DNA of 41,598 nt, taken from the NCBI GenBank assembly GCA_050955025.1, contig JBPBQX010000105.1, positions 1-41,598 on the forward strand. The letters are read 5' to 3'. Positions 1-8,120 of the stretch are shown in pieces. The notes under the pieces were generated by a model. That model was not told where the DNA came from. It saw only the letters and a program-made list of their open reading frames with translations, and did not search any database. Numbering within the stretch: position 1 is the first letter of the stretch; every line of letters starts with the position of its first letter. This stretch comes from CAXSEF01 sp050955025 (GTDB lineage: Bacteria; Pseudomonadota; Alphaproteobacteria; Acetobacterales; Acetobacteraceae). The translations under genes were made by a program, and so were the position numbers.

Positions 1-1
1 G

Positions 2-1756
2 AGCGACCTGTCGGTGATCTTCCGGCCGGGGGTGGACGGCAAGGTCTCGTTCGCCTTCCGCGACATGAGCCCGCAGGCGGCCTTCGACCAGCTGGTGGCG
101 GAGAACGGCCTGCACGCCGGGTTCAACCCCGCGACGCGCACCGTCACGATCGGCCCCGCCGGGAGCGCGCAGAGCGCCACGCGCCACTTCATCCCGCTGC
201 AGAACGTCGAGTGGTCCTCGCTGCGCCAGATGCTGGTGAGCTTCGGCATCGGCACGGAGGGCATCGCCTTCGACCCGCAGACCTCGCTGCTCGGCGTGAC
301 CGGCGATCCCGCGCGCGTCGCGCAGGTGGAGGACCTGGTGAAGACGCTGGAGCAGCACTACGGCGACCGGCGCGACCAGGACCTTGCCGAGACGCAGCGC
401 TCGGCCAGCACGCAGCGCACGGACTTCGAGCGCCACGCCTACCAGGACGCGCTCAACGTCCAGACCAGGGTGTTCCGCCTGCGCTTCGCCGACGTCGGCC
501 CGACCACGCGCAACTTCCACGGCCGCACCGTCACCATCCCCGGCATCCTGGAGACGCTGCAGGCGATGCTCGGCACCGGCGGCCAGGTCCCGCCGTTCTC
601 CACCCAGGCCACGGCGCCGAGCCCGTTCACCCCCTCGGTCGGCGTCGGCACCTCGCTTCGCCAGTCGCTCCAGGGCCAGCCGCCTCAGGGCGGCCCGGGC
701 CCCGGTCCGGCGGGTGCGGGCGGTCCAGGCGCGGACCTGGCCGGCGTGTCCGCGATCGGCAAGCCCAGCATCTCGATCGACCAGCGCACCAACTCGGTGA
801 TCGTGCGCGGCAGCCCGGCGGCGATCGCGGCGGTGGCCGACGTGCTGCACCAGATCGACCAGCCCGTGAAGATGGTCGAGATCGAGGTCATCATCGCCAC
901 CGCCGAGCTGGGCGTGGTCAACCAGCTCGGCGTCGCCTATCGCGGCACGGGCGGCAAGGGCAACGGCGGCGTGGGCTTCGACACCGGCACCACGGGCGGG
1001 GTGATCGGGCAGGGCACCGTCTACAACGCGCTCAACCTGCTGCCGGCCACGGCGGCCGGCGGCACGGTCGCCTCGTTCCTGCTGAGCGGCAGCGGCGTGT
1101 CGATCCAGGCGCAGCTCCAGGCGCTGGCGTCGGAGAACAAGGCGCGCGTGCTGTCCGCCCCGCACCTGGTCACGCTCGACAACGTCACCGCGCGCATCAC
1201 CCGCAGCGAGGACATCTACGTCCCCGTCGACACCGGCGGGCTGAACGGCCAGGGCCTGTCGCAGATCCAGACCGGGCTCACGCTCGAGATCACGCCCTCG
1301 ATCGTGCCGGTGGCGGCGGGCAGCCCGGACCAGCTGGTGCGCCTCACGCTGGACGCCACCAACTCCGCGCCCGGCTCGGGCACCGGCAACCAGATCAACG
1401 TGAACTCGCAGGAGGTGCAGACCGACGTGCTGGTGCCCGACGGCGGGACCTTCGTGATCGGCGGGCTGTTCGACGACTCGCGGCTGAAAAGCACCTCCGG
1501 CATCCCCGTGCTGAAGAACATCCCCCTGCTCGGCCAGCTGTTCCGCACCGACAACAGCCAGCAGAGCCTGGGGCAGACGATCTTCTTCATCACGCCCCAC
1601 GTCGTCGACCAGCAGCAGATGGTGAACCGCGACGTGGCGCTGGGCTCGGGCACCGCCTCCTACATGGACGCCCAGAGCCGGCGCCTCGGCGTCATGGCGC
1701 GCGACGTCGAGGGCGTGCCCGTGCGCGCCTCCGCCGCCCTGGAGGAGGACCAGTGA
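2..1756 (+). CDS. Secretin, outer-membrane channel of a type II secretion or type IV pilus system (5' partial)
   Basis: The reading frame is open from base 2, so the true start and any signal peptide lie upstream of the window. The visible 584 residues begin in an N0/STN-like domain (DLSVIFRPGVDGKVSFAF), followed by N-domain repeats (VFRLRFADV; SISIDQRTNSVIVRG) separated by a Gly/Pro-rich linker near residue 220. The C-terminal secretin domain ends in GIPVLKNIPLLGQLFR and FFITPHVVD, hallmarks of the family. Secretins form multimeric outer-membrane gates. The stretch VFRLRFADV...RTVTIPGI also resembles type III and type IVb secretins, so the exact system is uncertain. The neighbouring lytic transglycosylase and prepilin peptidase favour a type IVb pilus or type II system. 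The stop overlaps the next start (GTGA), so the genes are translationally coupled. Confidence 0.9.
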   Translation, partial: SDLSVIFRPGVDGKVSFAFRDMSPQAAFDQLVAENGLHAGFNPATRTVTIGPAGSAQSATRHFIPLQNVEWSSLRQMLVSFGIGTEGIAFDPQTSLLGVTGDPARVAQVEDLVKTLEQHYGDRRDQDLAETQRSASTQRTDFERHAYQDALNVQTRVFRLRFADVGPTTRNFHGRTVTIPGILETLQAMLGTGGQVPPFSTQATAPSPFTPSVGVGTSLRQSLQGQPPQGGPGPGPAGAGGPGADLAGVSAIGKPSISIDQRTNSVIVRGSPAAIAAVADVLHQIDQPVKMVEIEVIIATAELGVVNQLGVAYRGTGGKGNGGVGFDTGTTGGVIGQGTVYNALNLLPATAAGGTVASFLLSGSGVSIQAQLQALASENKARVLSAPHLVTLDNVTARITRSEDIYVPVDTGGLNGQGLSQIQTGLTLEITPSIVPVAAGSPDQLVRLTLDATNSAPGSGTGNQINVNSQEVQTDVLVPDGGTFVIGGLFDDSRLKSTSGIPVLKNIPLLGQLFRTDNSQQSLGQTIFFITPHVVDQQQMVNRDVALGSGTASYMDAQSRRLGVMARDVEGVPVRASAALEEDQ

Positions 1757-2190
1757 GCCCGGCGCGCGCCAACCTGGCACTGTTCGCGGCCGCGGCGGCG
1801 CTGCTGGCCGCGGCGCTGCCGTGGTCCGCCGTGGTGCTCGGCCCGCGCGAGCGGCGCAGCGGGGCGAGCGCGGAGGCGGCGCTGGACCGCATCGCCGCGC
1901 GCGAGCGCGCCGCCTCGCCCGGCAGCCCCGTGGCGTTCGGCCCGGCCCCTAGCGAGCGTGAGGCCGCGCTGCCCGGGCTCGAGCTGGGCGCGGCGGACGC
2001 GGACTTCGCCTTCGACGCGGTGCCCGAGCCAAGCGGGGCGTTGCGCCTGCGCGCCGTGAGCCGGCCGGAGGCGGTTGCGGCCGGCCGGGTCGTGCCACTG
2101 CTGCGTGCAAGGGTGCTGGCCCGTGGCGCGGAACTCGGCCATGAAGGACCCGACGCCGACCCGCCCGGTCCGGCCGCGGCCACGAGGTGA
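1753..2190 (+). CDS. Small membrane-anchored protein of the secretin operon
   Basis: A 145-residue protein whose GTG start overlaps the secretin stop by four bases. Residues 5-28 (ANLALFAAAAALLAAALPWS) form one N-terminal membrane segment. The remainder is Ala/Arg-rich and probably periplasmic, with a short segment (SGALRLRAVSRPEAVAAGRV) that could be a small folded domain. I recognise no family. By position it could be an accessory inner-membrane component, comparable in topology to GspM/GspN or PilP-type proteins, but this is inference from gene order only. Its stop overlaps the start of the next gene in the same GTGA arrangement, so secretin, this gene and the lipoprotein form one coupled operon. 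Confidence 0.6.
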   Translation: MSPARANLALFAAAAALLAAALPWSAVVLGPRERRSGASAEAALDRIAARERAASPGSPVAFGPAPSEREAALPGLELGAADADFAFDAVPEPSGALRLRAVSRPEAVAAGRVVPLLRARVLARGAELGHEGPDADPPGPAAATR

Positions 2191-2831
2191 CGGTGCGCCT
2201 GCTTCCGCTCCTGGGATTGCTGCTGCTCGCCGGCTGCGGGACCAACGCCGGCTTCGGGGCGGGCGAGCAGCCCGCGGCCGCCTCGGCGCTGGTGAGCGTG
2301 CACGCGCCCGACTGGAAGCCCGGCTCGCAGTGGGAGTACAGCGACGGCTACGGCCTGCGCGTGCTGCGCGCGGAGGGCCCGGTGACCACGTTCCAGCGCC
2401 TGGACGACCCGCAGCAGTGGGTGGTCCGCCACGGCTTCCTCCGCGAGGACGCGCAGTCCGCGACGACGCTGCGCAAGCTGCTGTTCGAGGACCTGCCGGC
2501 GGGCGAGGGTTCCGTGCTGTCGTCGCGCGCGCCGCTGACCTACCGGCGCCAGTACCAGGCGGGCAGCACCCAATACAGCCACGTCACCTCCTGGACGGTG
2601 GAGGGCCGCGAGACCGTCAAGGTCCCGGCCGGCGAGTTCGAATGCGTGGTGCTGGTGATGCGCACCCGCAACCAGGCGGACGGCTGGACCGGCTTCGAGC
2701 GCTGGTGGTTCAGCCCGCGGGCGCAGATGTTCGTGCGCATGGAGTACCGCTACGGCAACACGCCCGACGGCTCGCGCGTGCTGACCCGCTACCGCCTCGC
2801 CGACGGCGGGCCCGCGCCGCTCTCGCCCTGA
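2187..2831 (+). CDS. Predicted outer-membrane or periplasmic lipoprotein
   Basis: A 214-residue protein with a clear lipoprotein signal: MTVRLLPLLGLLLLAGCGTN, lipobox LAGC, with the acylated Cys at residue 17. The mature part is rich in alternating hydrophobic and polar residues (WTVEGRETVKVPAGEFECV; WWFSPRAQMFVRMEYRYG), suggesting a beta-sheet domain. The pattern KVPAGEFECV...WWFSP resembles beta-rich lipoproteins of unknown function that read as substrate-free lipid- or ligand-binding sheets. The GTG start overlaps the upstream stop. Being third in the secretin operon, it may act as a pilotin or accessory lipoprotein, but pilotins are usually smaller and helical or TPR-like, so this role is unproven. 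Confidence 0.7.
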   Translation: MTVRLLPLLGLLLLAGCGTNAGFGAGEQPAAASALVSVHAPDWKPGSQWEYSDGYGLRVLRAEGPVTTFQRLDDPQQWVVRHGFLREDAQSATTLRKLLFEDLPAGEGSVLSSRAPLTYRRQYQAGSTQYSHVTSWTVEGRETVKVPAGEFECVVLVMRTRNQADGWTGFERWWFSPRAQMFVRMEYRYGNTPDGSRVLTRYRLADGGPAPLSP

Positions 2832-2868
2832 GTCTGCAGGCCCGGATGCGCCCGCGGGCCGCGCGGCG

Positions 2869-3318
2869 CTAGCCCGACCCGCCTCGCCCCCTGCCCGCCC
2901 GCCGCGCGCCGGCGGGGCGGAACAGCTGCTCGTAGGCGCTGGCCAGCCTCGCCTGGTAGGCCAGCTTGAACACCGGCGTCGCGCTGTTGTAGCGGCCGGC
3001 GGCCTCCCAGGCGTCGCCGTGCGCCTCGCCCAGCTTGACGCGGTAGACAAACGCCGCCGCCCAGATGTTGAAGCACCCATCGTCGCGCAGCGCGTCGCGC
3101 ACGCTGTCCTGCGGCCGGTGCAGCAGGCGCGACAGCGTGGGCGTCCAGGTCTCCGTGTTGACCTGCGCGGGCCCGCAGTCGTGCGAGCCGTTGGCCTGCG
3201 TCGTGCAGGCGCCGACCCGGCCGCCCTCGACCTTCAGGATCGTCCACAGCGAGGGCTCGGGCACCTGCAGCATCGACGCGGCGACGGCGATGCAGGCCGC
3301 GGTGAGGGGCACCGGCAC
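2869..3318 (-). CDS. Lytic transglycosylase (SLT/IagB-like), secretion or pilus associated
   Basis: A 149-residue protein with a compact SLT fold. PSLWTILKVEGGRVGAC carries the expected catalytic Glu, followed by GPAQVNTETW (family GLMQIN-type motif), then CFNIWAAAFVYRVKL and AAGRYNS (family A..YN motif). Cys residues flanking the catalytic region are typical of IagB/VirB1/PilT-like specialised transglycosylases. These enzymes cut peptidoglycan glycan strands to let a secretion machine or pilus through the cell wall. The GTG start directly abuts the stop of the upstream gene, so the two are cotranscribed. The N-terminus is short and only weakly signal-like (PLTAACIAVAASM). It faces the secretin operon convergently, with 37 bp between them. 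Confidence 0.75.
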   Translation of the reverse strand: MPVPLTAACIAVAASMLQVPEPSLWTILKVEGGRVGACTTQANGSHDCGPAQVNTETWTPTLSRLLHRPQDSVRDALRDDGCFNIWAAAFVYRVKLGEAHGDAWEAAGRYNSATPVFKLAYQARLASAYEQLFRPAGARRAGRGRGGSG

Positions 3319-3774
3319 CTAGCCCAGCCCCGCGACATAGGCCAGCAGCGCGGCGCCGTCGCGTTCCAGGTGCCACAGCGTGGTCAGCGACACGCCCGGC
3401 GGGGTGTCGACGGCGAACAGCCGCGCCAGCGCCTGCGGGAGCGCGTCGGGATGCAGGCTGCCGCCCGCGTGCTCGGGCATGTGGCACAGCAGCACCATGT
3501 CGCCCGACGGCAGCTCGAACGACTCGCCCCGGTTCTGCCGCGCGGCGTCCTCGAGGATCGTGGCGGCGATGCGGCGATGGTGCCGGCGCGGCAGCGGCGG
3601 CGGCAGGCGCGACACCTCCAGCAGCAGCGCCACGCGCATCCTGGGAGTCGACATCGCGTCCCTGGCCACGGTCACGAGCCTCTGCCGGTCCGACAGCCAT
3701 CCCTGCCCGTCCGCCGCGGGATCCTCCCGCAGCGCCGAGTCGTCGGCAGCCGTCTCGACCGGTGGTGTGCCCAA
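3319..3774 (-). CDS. Conserved-type hypothetical protein upstream of the lytic transglycosylase
   Basis: A 151-residue soluble protein with no signal peptide or membrane segment. The central part reads RVALLLEVSRLPPPLPRRHH, then RRIAATILEDAA and SGDMVLLCHMP, a pattern I associate with small uncharacterised alphaproteobacterial proteins. I cannot assign a function. The longest frame begins at a TTG with a weak GAGG upstream. An ATG at 3654 with AGGGA upstream is an alternative, but it would remove residues (SDRQRLVTVARDA) that look like part of the domain. The gene is followed immediately by the transglycosylase and lies divergently from the PilZ gene, so it belongs to the same functional neighbourhood. 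Confidence 0.55.
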   Translation of the reverse strand: MGTPPVETAADDSALREDPAADGQGWLSDRQRLVTVARDAMSTPRMRVALLLEVSRLPPPLPRRHHRRIAATILEDAARQNRGESFELPSGDMVLLCHMPEHAGGSLHPDALPQALARLFAVDTPPGVSLTTLWHLERDGAALLAYVAGLG

Positions 3775-3922
3775 TGTCCTCGGCCCGTTCCAATGCCCGG
3801 CCGATCATACCGCGCCCGGGTTAACAGCCTGCGACCGGCTCCCGGGCCGGACCGCGCGTCCCGTCCACCCGCGCGCAACCCGCCTTCACCAGCCGTTCAC
3901 GACATGCTGGTAGCGTGCAGGC

Positions 3923-4291
3923 ATGTTCGCTTCGACCCCGAGCCGGCAGAACGGAGACACGAAGATTTCCTCCATCGTCCCCGGCACCGGCACGGAGCGG
4001 CGGCGCGACAAGCGCTACCAGGTCGACCTGCCAGGCACGCTGTGCTCCGGCGGCACGACCTGCGCCGTCACCGTGTCCGACCTTTCGGCAAGCGGCGCTC
4101 TCGTCTCCATCCCCGCGGAGCTGGCGGGGGTCGCGGTGCCCGACGTCGTGCTGGTGGTCGACGCCTTCGGCCCGATCGATGCCCGCATCGTCCACGTCGG
4201 CGACAGCTTCTACGGCCTGCGCTTCCTCCAGCCGCACCTGCTGCGCGACCGGCTGGGCCGCTGGCTGCAGCAGGACGTCGGCTCGCCATGA
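3923..4291 (+). CDS. PilZ-domain c-di-GMP receptor
   Basis: A 122-residue single-domain PilZ protein. The RxxxR motif is in RRRDKRYQVDLPGTL (about residues 26-40) and the second binding motif D-x-S-x-x-G is in VSDLSASGALV (about residues 51-61). These are the two conserved elements that wrap an intercalated c-di-GMP dimer, so ligand binding is likely. PilZ proteins relay c-di-GMP levels to pili, motility or polysaccharide export. It is coupled by an ATGA overlap to the prepilin peptidase, close to a secretin and an EAL phosphodiesterase, which fits control of a pilus or secretion machine. The start has only a weak ribosome-binding site (GCAGG). Confidence 0.85.
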   Translation: MFASTPSRQNGDTKISSIVPGTGTERRRDKRYQVDLPGTLCSGGTTCAVTVSDLSASGALVSIPAELAGVAVPDVVLVVDAFGPIDARIVHVGDSFYGLRFLQPHLLRDRLGRWLQQDVGSP

Positions 4292-4797
4292 TCCCGCCGG
4301 CGCCGTGGACCGGCGCCGCCTGCCTGCGCACCGCCGCCGAGGCCGGGTTCCTGCTCGCCGGGGTCGCCCTCGCGGCGACCGACCTGCGCACCCTGCGCCT
4401 GCCCGACCGGATCGTGCTGCCGGTGCTGTGCGCGGGCCTGCTCCTCAACGCCGCGGCCCTGTTCGTGCCCGCCGCCGCCGCCGTGCTGGGCGCCGCCGTC
4501 GGCTACGGCGCGCTCTGGCTGCTCGACGCGGCGCATGCCCTGCACGCCGGCCGGCGCGGCTTCGGGCGCGGCGACCTCAAGCTCGCGGCGATGGTCGGCG
4601 GATGGGTCGGCCCGGAAGGCGTGCTGGCCGCCCTGCTGCTGGCGTTCCTCGCCGCCACCTGCGCCGTGCTGCCCGGCCTGCTGCGCGGGCGCCGGAGACT
4701 GGGCGACAGCCTGCCGTTCGGCCCCGCCCTGGTGCTGGGCGGCGCGGCCGTCCTGCTCGCCGGGCCCGATGCCGTGGCAGGGGCGCTCCAGGGCTGA
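4288..4797 (+). CDS. Prepilin peptidase, A24 family (peptidase domain only)
   Basis: A 169-residue polytopic membrane protein matching the C-terminal peptidase half of PilD/GspO. The two catalytic aspartates are visible in ATDLRTLRLPDRIVLP and GFGRGDLKLAAMVGGWVG. The N-terminal methyltransferase domain with its zinc cysteines is absent, as in CpaA/TadV-type or type IVb peptidases. It removes the short leader of prepilins at the cytoplasmic face of the inner membrane. The ATG overlaps the PilZ stop (ATGA). A likely substrate in the window is the pilin-like protein encoded at 8121-8747. A palindromic terminator-like repeat follows 26 bp downstream. Confidence 0.85.
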   Translation: MIPPAPWTGAACLRTAAEAGFLLAGVALAATDLRTLRLPDRIVLPVLCAGLLLNAAALFVPAAAAVLGAAVGYGALWLLDAAHALHAGRRGFGRGDLKLAAMVGGWVGPEGVLAALLLAFLAATCAVLPGLLRGRRRLGDSLPFGPALVLGGAAVLLAGPDAVAGALQG

Positions 4798-4822
4798 GCG
4801 CGCTGACGCCGGAACATCAGAG

Positions 4823-4960
4823 GAAGCAAGGCCTTCTTTTTCTGAAGAAAAAGAAGCAAAAAGACTTTGCCCGATTGGCACCCGTCCTGCCCGGCTGGCA
4901 GCGGCCCCATGGGCAAAGTTCTTTGGTTCTTTCTTTCGAGAAAGAACTCGCTTTCTTCCC
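4823..4960. repeat. Palindromic intergenic repeat, copy 1 (bidirectional terminator-like)
   Basis: It starts with a 10-bp-stem hairpin (CTTCTTTTTC, loop TGAA, GAAAAAGAAG at 4833-4856) and ends with TTCTTTC/GAAAGAA. Around a variable GC-rich centre it contains the inverted pair ACTTTGCCC/GGGCAAAGT (4864-4872 and 4911-4919). It sits between the convergent prepilin peptidase and FHA-phosphatase genes. Related copies are at 7951, 14588 and, inverted, 38470. Confidence 0.85.
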
Positions 4961-4975
4961 TGGGAACAGCATCCT

Positions 4976-6094
4976 CTAGAAGCCGAACACCAGGGCCGAG
5001 AAGTCCTCGTCGAGCTCGTCCGGCGCGATGGCGCCCCGCACCGCATGGTACAGGCGCAGCGGCTCCGGCAGACCGGGGACCACCGGCAGCCCGACCAGCG
5101 CCTCCACCGCGCCGGGCACCGCGAACCCCGCGGTCCTGGACAGGCTCTCGCTGGCGCCGTCGCTCAGCAGGCACAATGCGCTGCCCACCGGGGCGTCCGC
5201 TTCCGACGTGGCGAAGACCGCGTCCGACGCCAGGCCGACGGGCGGGCCCTCCGCGCCGAGCGCCAGCGCCGAGCCACGCCCGGGCGCCACCAGGTAGCCG
5301 GGATGGCGGCCGGCCGACGCGAAGCGCAGGCGGCGGGTGCGCAGGTCGAGCACGAAATACCACATCAGGAAGAACACGCCGTTGTGGTCCTCCTGCCGGA
5401 ACATGTCGTTCAGCACGCCCAGCACGGCCGACGGGTCGGCCAGGTCGACCCCGGGGATCTCGGGCTGGCGCAGCAGGTTCATCACGGCGACGGAATGCAT
5501 GGCGGCCCCCGTGCCCTGCCCCGCGACGTCGAGCATGTAGCCGGCGAAACGATCGGCATCGAGGAAGCGGTAGCCGAACGCGTTGCCGCCGAGCTGCGCG
5601 GACGGCAGGAACAGCCAGGCGGCGCGCACCGGGCCGTCGTGCAGCGGCTTGGGCAGCAGCATCTGCACGTAGGCGCTGGCGCCCTGCAGGTCGCGCTCCA
5701 CGGCCGCGGCGGCATGGGTCTCGCGCCGCGTGCGCCGCTCGTAGGTGACGACCATCGCGCCCACGCGCACCGTGGCGCCGTGCTGCAGCGCAACCCGGCC
5801 GCCGATGCGCGCGCCGTCCACGAAGGTGCCGTTGGTCGAGCCGAGGTCCACGACCGCGGCTTGGTCCCCGGACAGCTCGAAGCGGCAGTGCTGGCGCGAC
5901 ACCAGCCCGCCGTCGACCAGCACGTCGCTGGGCGCCGCGCGGCCGAACGTCACCGGCGGTCCGGTCAGCGCCACCTGCCGGCGCGCGTGACCCTCCTCGG
6001 CCATGACGAGCATGTGCGTGACCCCGTCGACGGCGCCCGCGCCCGCGCCCGGCATCGCCAGCAGCGTCGCGTCCTCGCTCGCAGTGTGCAGCAT
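4976..6094 (-). CDS. FHA-domain PP2C/SpoIIE-type protein phosphatase
   Basis: A 372-residue cytoplasmic protein. The FHA domain (about residues 27-118) shows the phosphothreonine-binding signature: VTFGRAAPSD, SRQHCRFEL and DLGSTNGTFVDG. A PPM/SpoIIE phosphatase domain fills residues 135-372, with metal-binding Asp residues in YMLDVAGQGTGAAMHS and CLLSDGASES. It would dephosphorylate Ser/Thr targets, with the FHA domain recruiting phosphothreonine partners. An ATG at 6094 is chosen over the longer frame (to 6148) because GGGGAG lies just upstream. It is convergent with the prepilin peptidase and divergent from the EAL gene. No cognate Ser/Thr kinase is visible in the window. Confidence 0.85.
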   Translation of the reverse strand: MLHTASEDATLLAMPGAGAGAVDGVTHMLVMAEEGHARRQVALTGPPVTFGRAAPSDVLVDGGLVSRQHCRFELSGDQAAVVDLGSTNGTFVDGARIGGRVALQHGATVRVGAMVVTYERRTRRETHAAAAVERDLQGASAYVQMLLPKPLHDGPVRAAWLFLPSAQLGGNAFGYRFLDADRFAGYMLDVAGQGTGAAMHSVAVMNLLRQPEIPGVDLADPSAVLGVLNDMFRQEDHNGVFFLMWYFVLDLRTRRLRFASAGRHPGYLVAPGRGSALALGAEGPPVGLASDAVFATSEADAPVGSALCLLSDGASESLSRTAGFAVPGAVEALVGLPVVPGLPEPLRLYHAVRGAIAPDELDEDFSALVFGF

Positions 6095-6273
6095 CCGGCA
6101 CTCCCCTACCCGTCGCGCGCGACCTGCGGCGAGGCTAGGGCGCAACACTTAGGGCACCGTTAAGGGCCGGCCGCATCCCCGCCGTCCACGCTCTGCCGCG
6201 GCGTCGCATCCGCCTTTACGCAATCGTCACCGATCGCGTGCGTAGTGGCATCCTCCATCACGAATGCGCGCCG

Positions 6274-7209
6274 ATGCCGTTGCCCGACAACACCGCAACC
6301 TTCCACGGCACACCGGCGCGCGTCGCCGCCGCAGCCGCGTCGTGCCCGCCCGGCGCCGACCCGTCCGTCCCCGACCTCGCCGCCCGCCTGCTGGAGCGGT
6401 CGATCCCGGACGACGCCAGGCTGGAGCAGGACCTCGCCCAGGCGATCGGACGGGGCCAGATGACGCTGCACTTCCAGCCGCGACTCTGCCTGGAGCGGCG
6501 GAGCATCCTCGGCGCGGAGGCCCTGTCCCGCTGGCCGCACCGCCGCCGCGGCATGGTGCCGCCCGCCGTGTTCATCCCGATCGCCGAGCACAGCGGCCAT
6601 ATCCTGGCGCTCGGCCGCTGGGCGCTCGGGGCCGCCTGCGCCCAGGCCGCCACGTGGCCGGGCAAGGCCGTCGTGTCCGTCAACGTGTCCGCCGTGCAGC
6701 TCGCGCAGGGCGACCTGCTCGGCGACGTCGAGGCCGCCCTGGAGCGCAGCGGCCTGCCGCCCTCCAGGCTGGAGCTGGAGCTCACCGAGTCCATGCTGGT
6801 CGACGCGGGCATCGAGACCCTGCTCACCCTGTCGGCCATCCGCGACCGCGGCATCGGCATCGCGCTCGACGATTTCGGCACCGGCTACGCGAGCCTCGCC
6901 GCGCTCAAGCGTCTGCCGCTCAGCGTGATGAAGCTCGACCGCTCCCTGGTGCAGGGCATGCTGCGCTACCCCGAGGACACCGCGATCGCGCACGCCGTGA
7001 TCGCCGTCGGCCGCGCGCTCGGCCTGTCGATCGTCGCCGAGGGCGTCGACAACGAGGCGCAGTGCCGCGCCCTGCTGGCGGTGGGCTGCCGCGAGGGACA
7101 GTCGTTCTTCCTCGGCAAGCCGATGCCCGCGGACGCGCTGCGCCGCCTTCTGGCGGCGGAACTCGGAGCCGCGCCCGGCCCTGCCGTGGCGCCCGGGATG
7201 CCGGCATGA
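6274..7209 (+). CDS. EAL-domain cyclic-di-GMP phosphodiesterase
   Basis: A 311-residue protein. After about 50 variable residues comes a complete EAL domain: EALSRW (residues 82-87), NVSAVQL, LELELTES, ALDDFGTGYASL, VMKLDRS, AEGVD and a QSFFLGKP variant of the usual QGY.F.KP. All metal and catalytic positions are present, so it should be an active phosphodiesterase converting c-di-GMP to pGpG. There is no GGDEF or sensor domain. The stop overlaps the following PP2C start by ATGA, coupling c-di-GMP turnover with a phosphatase. The start could be this ATG or an in-frame GTG at 6238; neither has a strong ribosome-binding site. Confidence 0.85.
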   Translation: MPLPDNTATFHGTPARVAAAAASCPPGADPSVPDLAARLLERSIPDDARLEQDLAQAIGRGQMTLHFQPRLCLERRSILGAEALSRWPHRRRGMVPPAVFIPIAEHSGHILALGRWALGAACAQAATWPGKAVVSVNVSAVQLAQGDLLGDVEAALERSGLPPSRLELELTESMLVDAGIETLLTLSAIRDRGIGIALDDFGTGYASLAALKRLPLSVMKLDRSLVQGMLRYPEDTAIAHAVIAVGRALGLSIVAEGVDNEAQCRALLAVGCREGQSFFLGKPMPADALRRLLAAELGAAPGPAVAPGMPA

Positions 7210-7943
7210 CGCCGCGCAGCGTCGCCGCCATCACCTCGCGCGGCTGCCGTCGCCACGCCAACGAGGACACGGTCGGCCTTGCCGGCGCCGTGCTGACCGG
7301 CGAGCCCGCCCTGCCGCTCGGCGGCCTCCTGGACGGCCCGGGCCCGCTCGCCCTGGTCGTGGCCGACGGCATGGGCGGCCACCCGCACGGCGCGCTCGCC
7401 AGCCGCGAGGTGGTCTGCGAGCTGATGAGCGACCCCGCCCGCCTGGCCACGCCCGAAGGCTGCGCGGCCGCGATCCGCCAGGCCCACCTGCGCCTGCACG
7501 AGCTGATGCTGCGCCGTCCGGAGACCATGACCATGGGCAGCACGGTCGCCGGCGTCTCGGTCCTTGGCGACGCGTTCTGCTGGTTCAACGTCGGCGACAG
7601 CCGGATCTACCGCCTGCGCGGCGGGCGCCTGGAGCACCTCGGCCACGACGACCGGCTCGCCGCCGCGTCCCCCGACGCCGGGCGCGCCTCGCACGAGATC
7701 CTCCAGTGCCTGGGCGGGCAGCGCGCGATCGCGCCCATCGACCCCCATGCGGGCGCCGGCGTCCTGCTGCCCGGCGACAGCCTGCTCGTGTGCAGCGACG
7801 GCCTGACCGACATGGTGGAGGACGACTCGATCGCGGCCCTGCTGCGCGCCGCCGGGGACGTCGCCGCGGCCGCCGTGCTGCTGCTGCACGCCGCGCTGGA
7901 GGCAGGGGGCCGGGACAACGTGTCCGTGGTGCTGGTGCGCTAG
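7206..7943 (+). CDS. PP2C-type serine/threonine phosphatase (PrpC/Stp-like)
   Basis: A 245-residue stand-alone PPM phosphatase. The metal-binding motifs are in order: HANEDTVGL, VVADGMGGH, GSTVAGV, FNVGDSRIYRL, LVCSDGLTDMV and GRDNVSVVLV. This is the bacterial PrpC/Stp1 type, which dephosphorylates Hanks-type kinase substrates. In type VI and some type II/IV systems it works against a kinase acting on FHA proteins. Its start overlaps the EAL gene stop. An FHA-phosphatase gene lies just upstream on the other strand, so two phosphatases and c-di-GMP proteins cluster here without a visible kinase. Confidence 0.85.
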   Translation: MTPRSVAAITSRGCRRHANEDTVGLAGAVLTGEPALPLGGLLDGPGPLALVVADGMGGHPHGALASREVVCELMSDPARLATPEGCAAAIRQAHLRLHELMLRRPETMTMGSTVAGVSVLGDAFCWFNVGDSRIYRLRGGRLEHLGHDDRLAAASPDAGRASHEILQCLGGQRAIAPIDPHAGAGVLLPGDSLLVCSDGLTDMVEDDSIAALLRAAGDVAAAAVLLLHAALEAGGRDNVSVVLVR

Positions 7944-7950
7944 CAGACAG

Positions 7951-8085
7951 CAGGCAAGGCCTTCTTTTTCTGAAGAAAAAGAAGCAAAAAGACTTTGCTC
8001 ACAAGACCCTGCCCGACGCGGCTGGCACAGGCCCGATGGGCAAAGTTCTTTGGTTCTTTCTTTCAAGAAAGAACTGCTTGCTTCC
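7951..8085. repeat. Palindromic intergenic repeat, copy 2
   Basis: Same orientation and architecture as copy 1: hairpin CTTCTTTTTC/GAAAAAGAAG, the ACTTTG and GGGCAAAGT arms, and terminal TTCTTTC/GAAAGAA. It starts about 8 bp after the PP2C stop and ends 36 bp before the pilin stop, so it again separates a convergent pair. Confidence 0.85.
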
Positions 8086-8120
8086 TTCGCCACGGCAAGG
8101 CGGGCCGCGAAGGACGACGC

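Noticed and set aside
211..1752. Long Arg/Pro/Ala-rich alternative frame through the secretin gene
   Set aside because: It has the composition of a shifted GC-rich frame; only its last part (1753-2190) is read as a real gene.
3019..4287. Long plus-strand frame upstream of the prepilin peptidase
   Set aside because: Low-complexity Arg-rich translation antisense to clear genes; the true start is the ATG at 4288 overlapping the PilZ stop.
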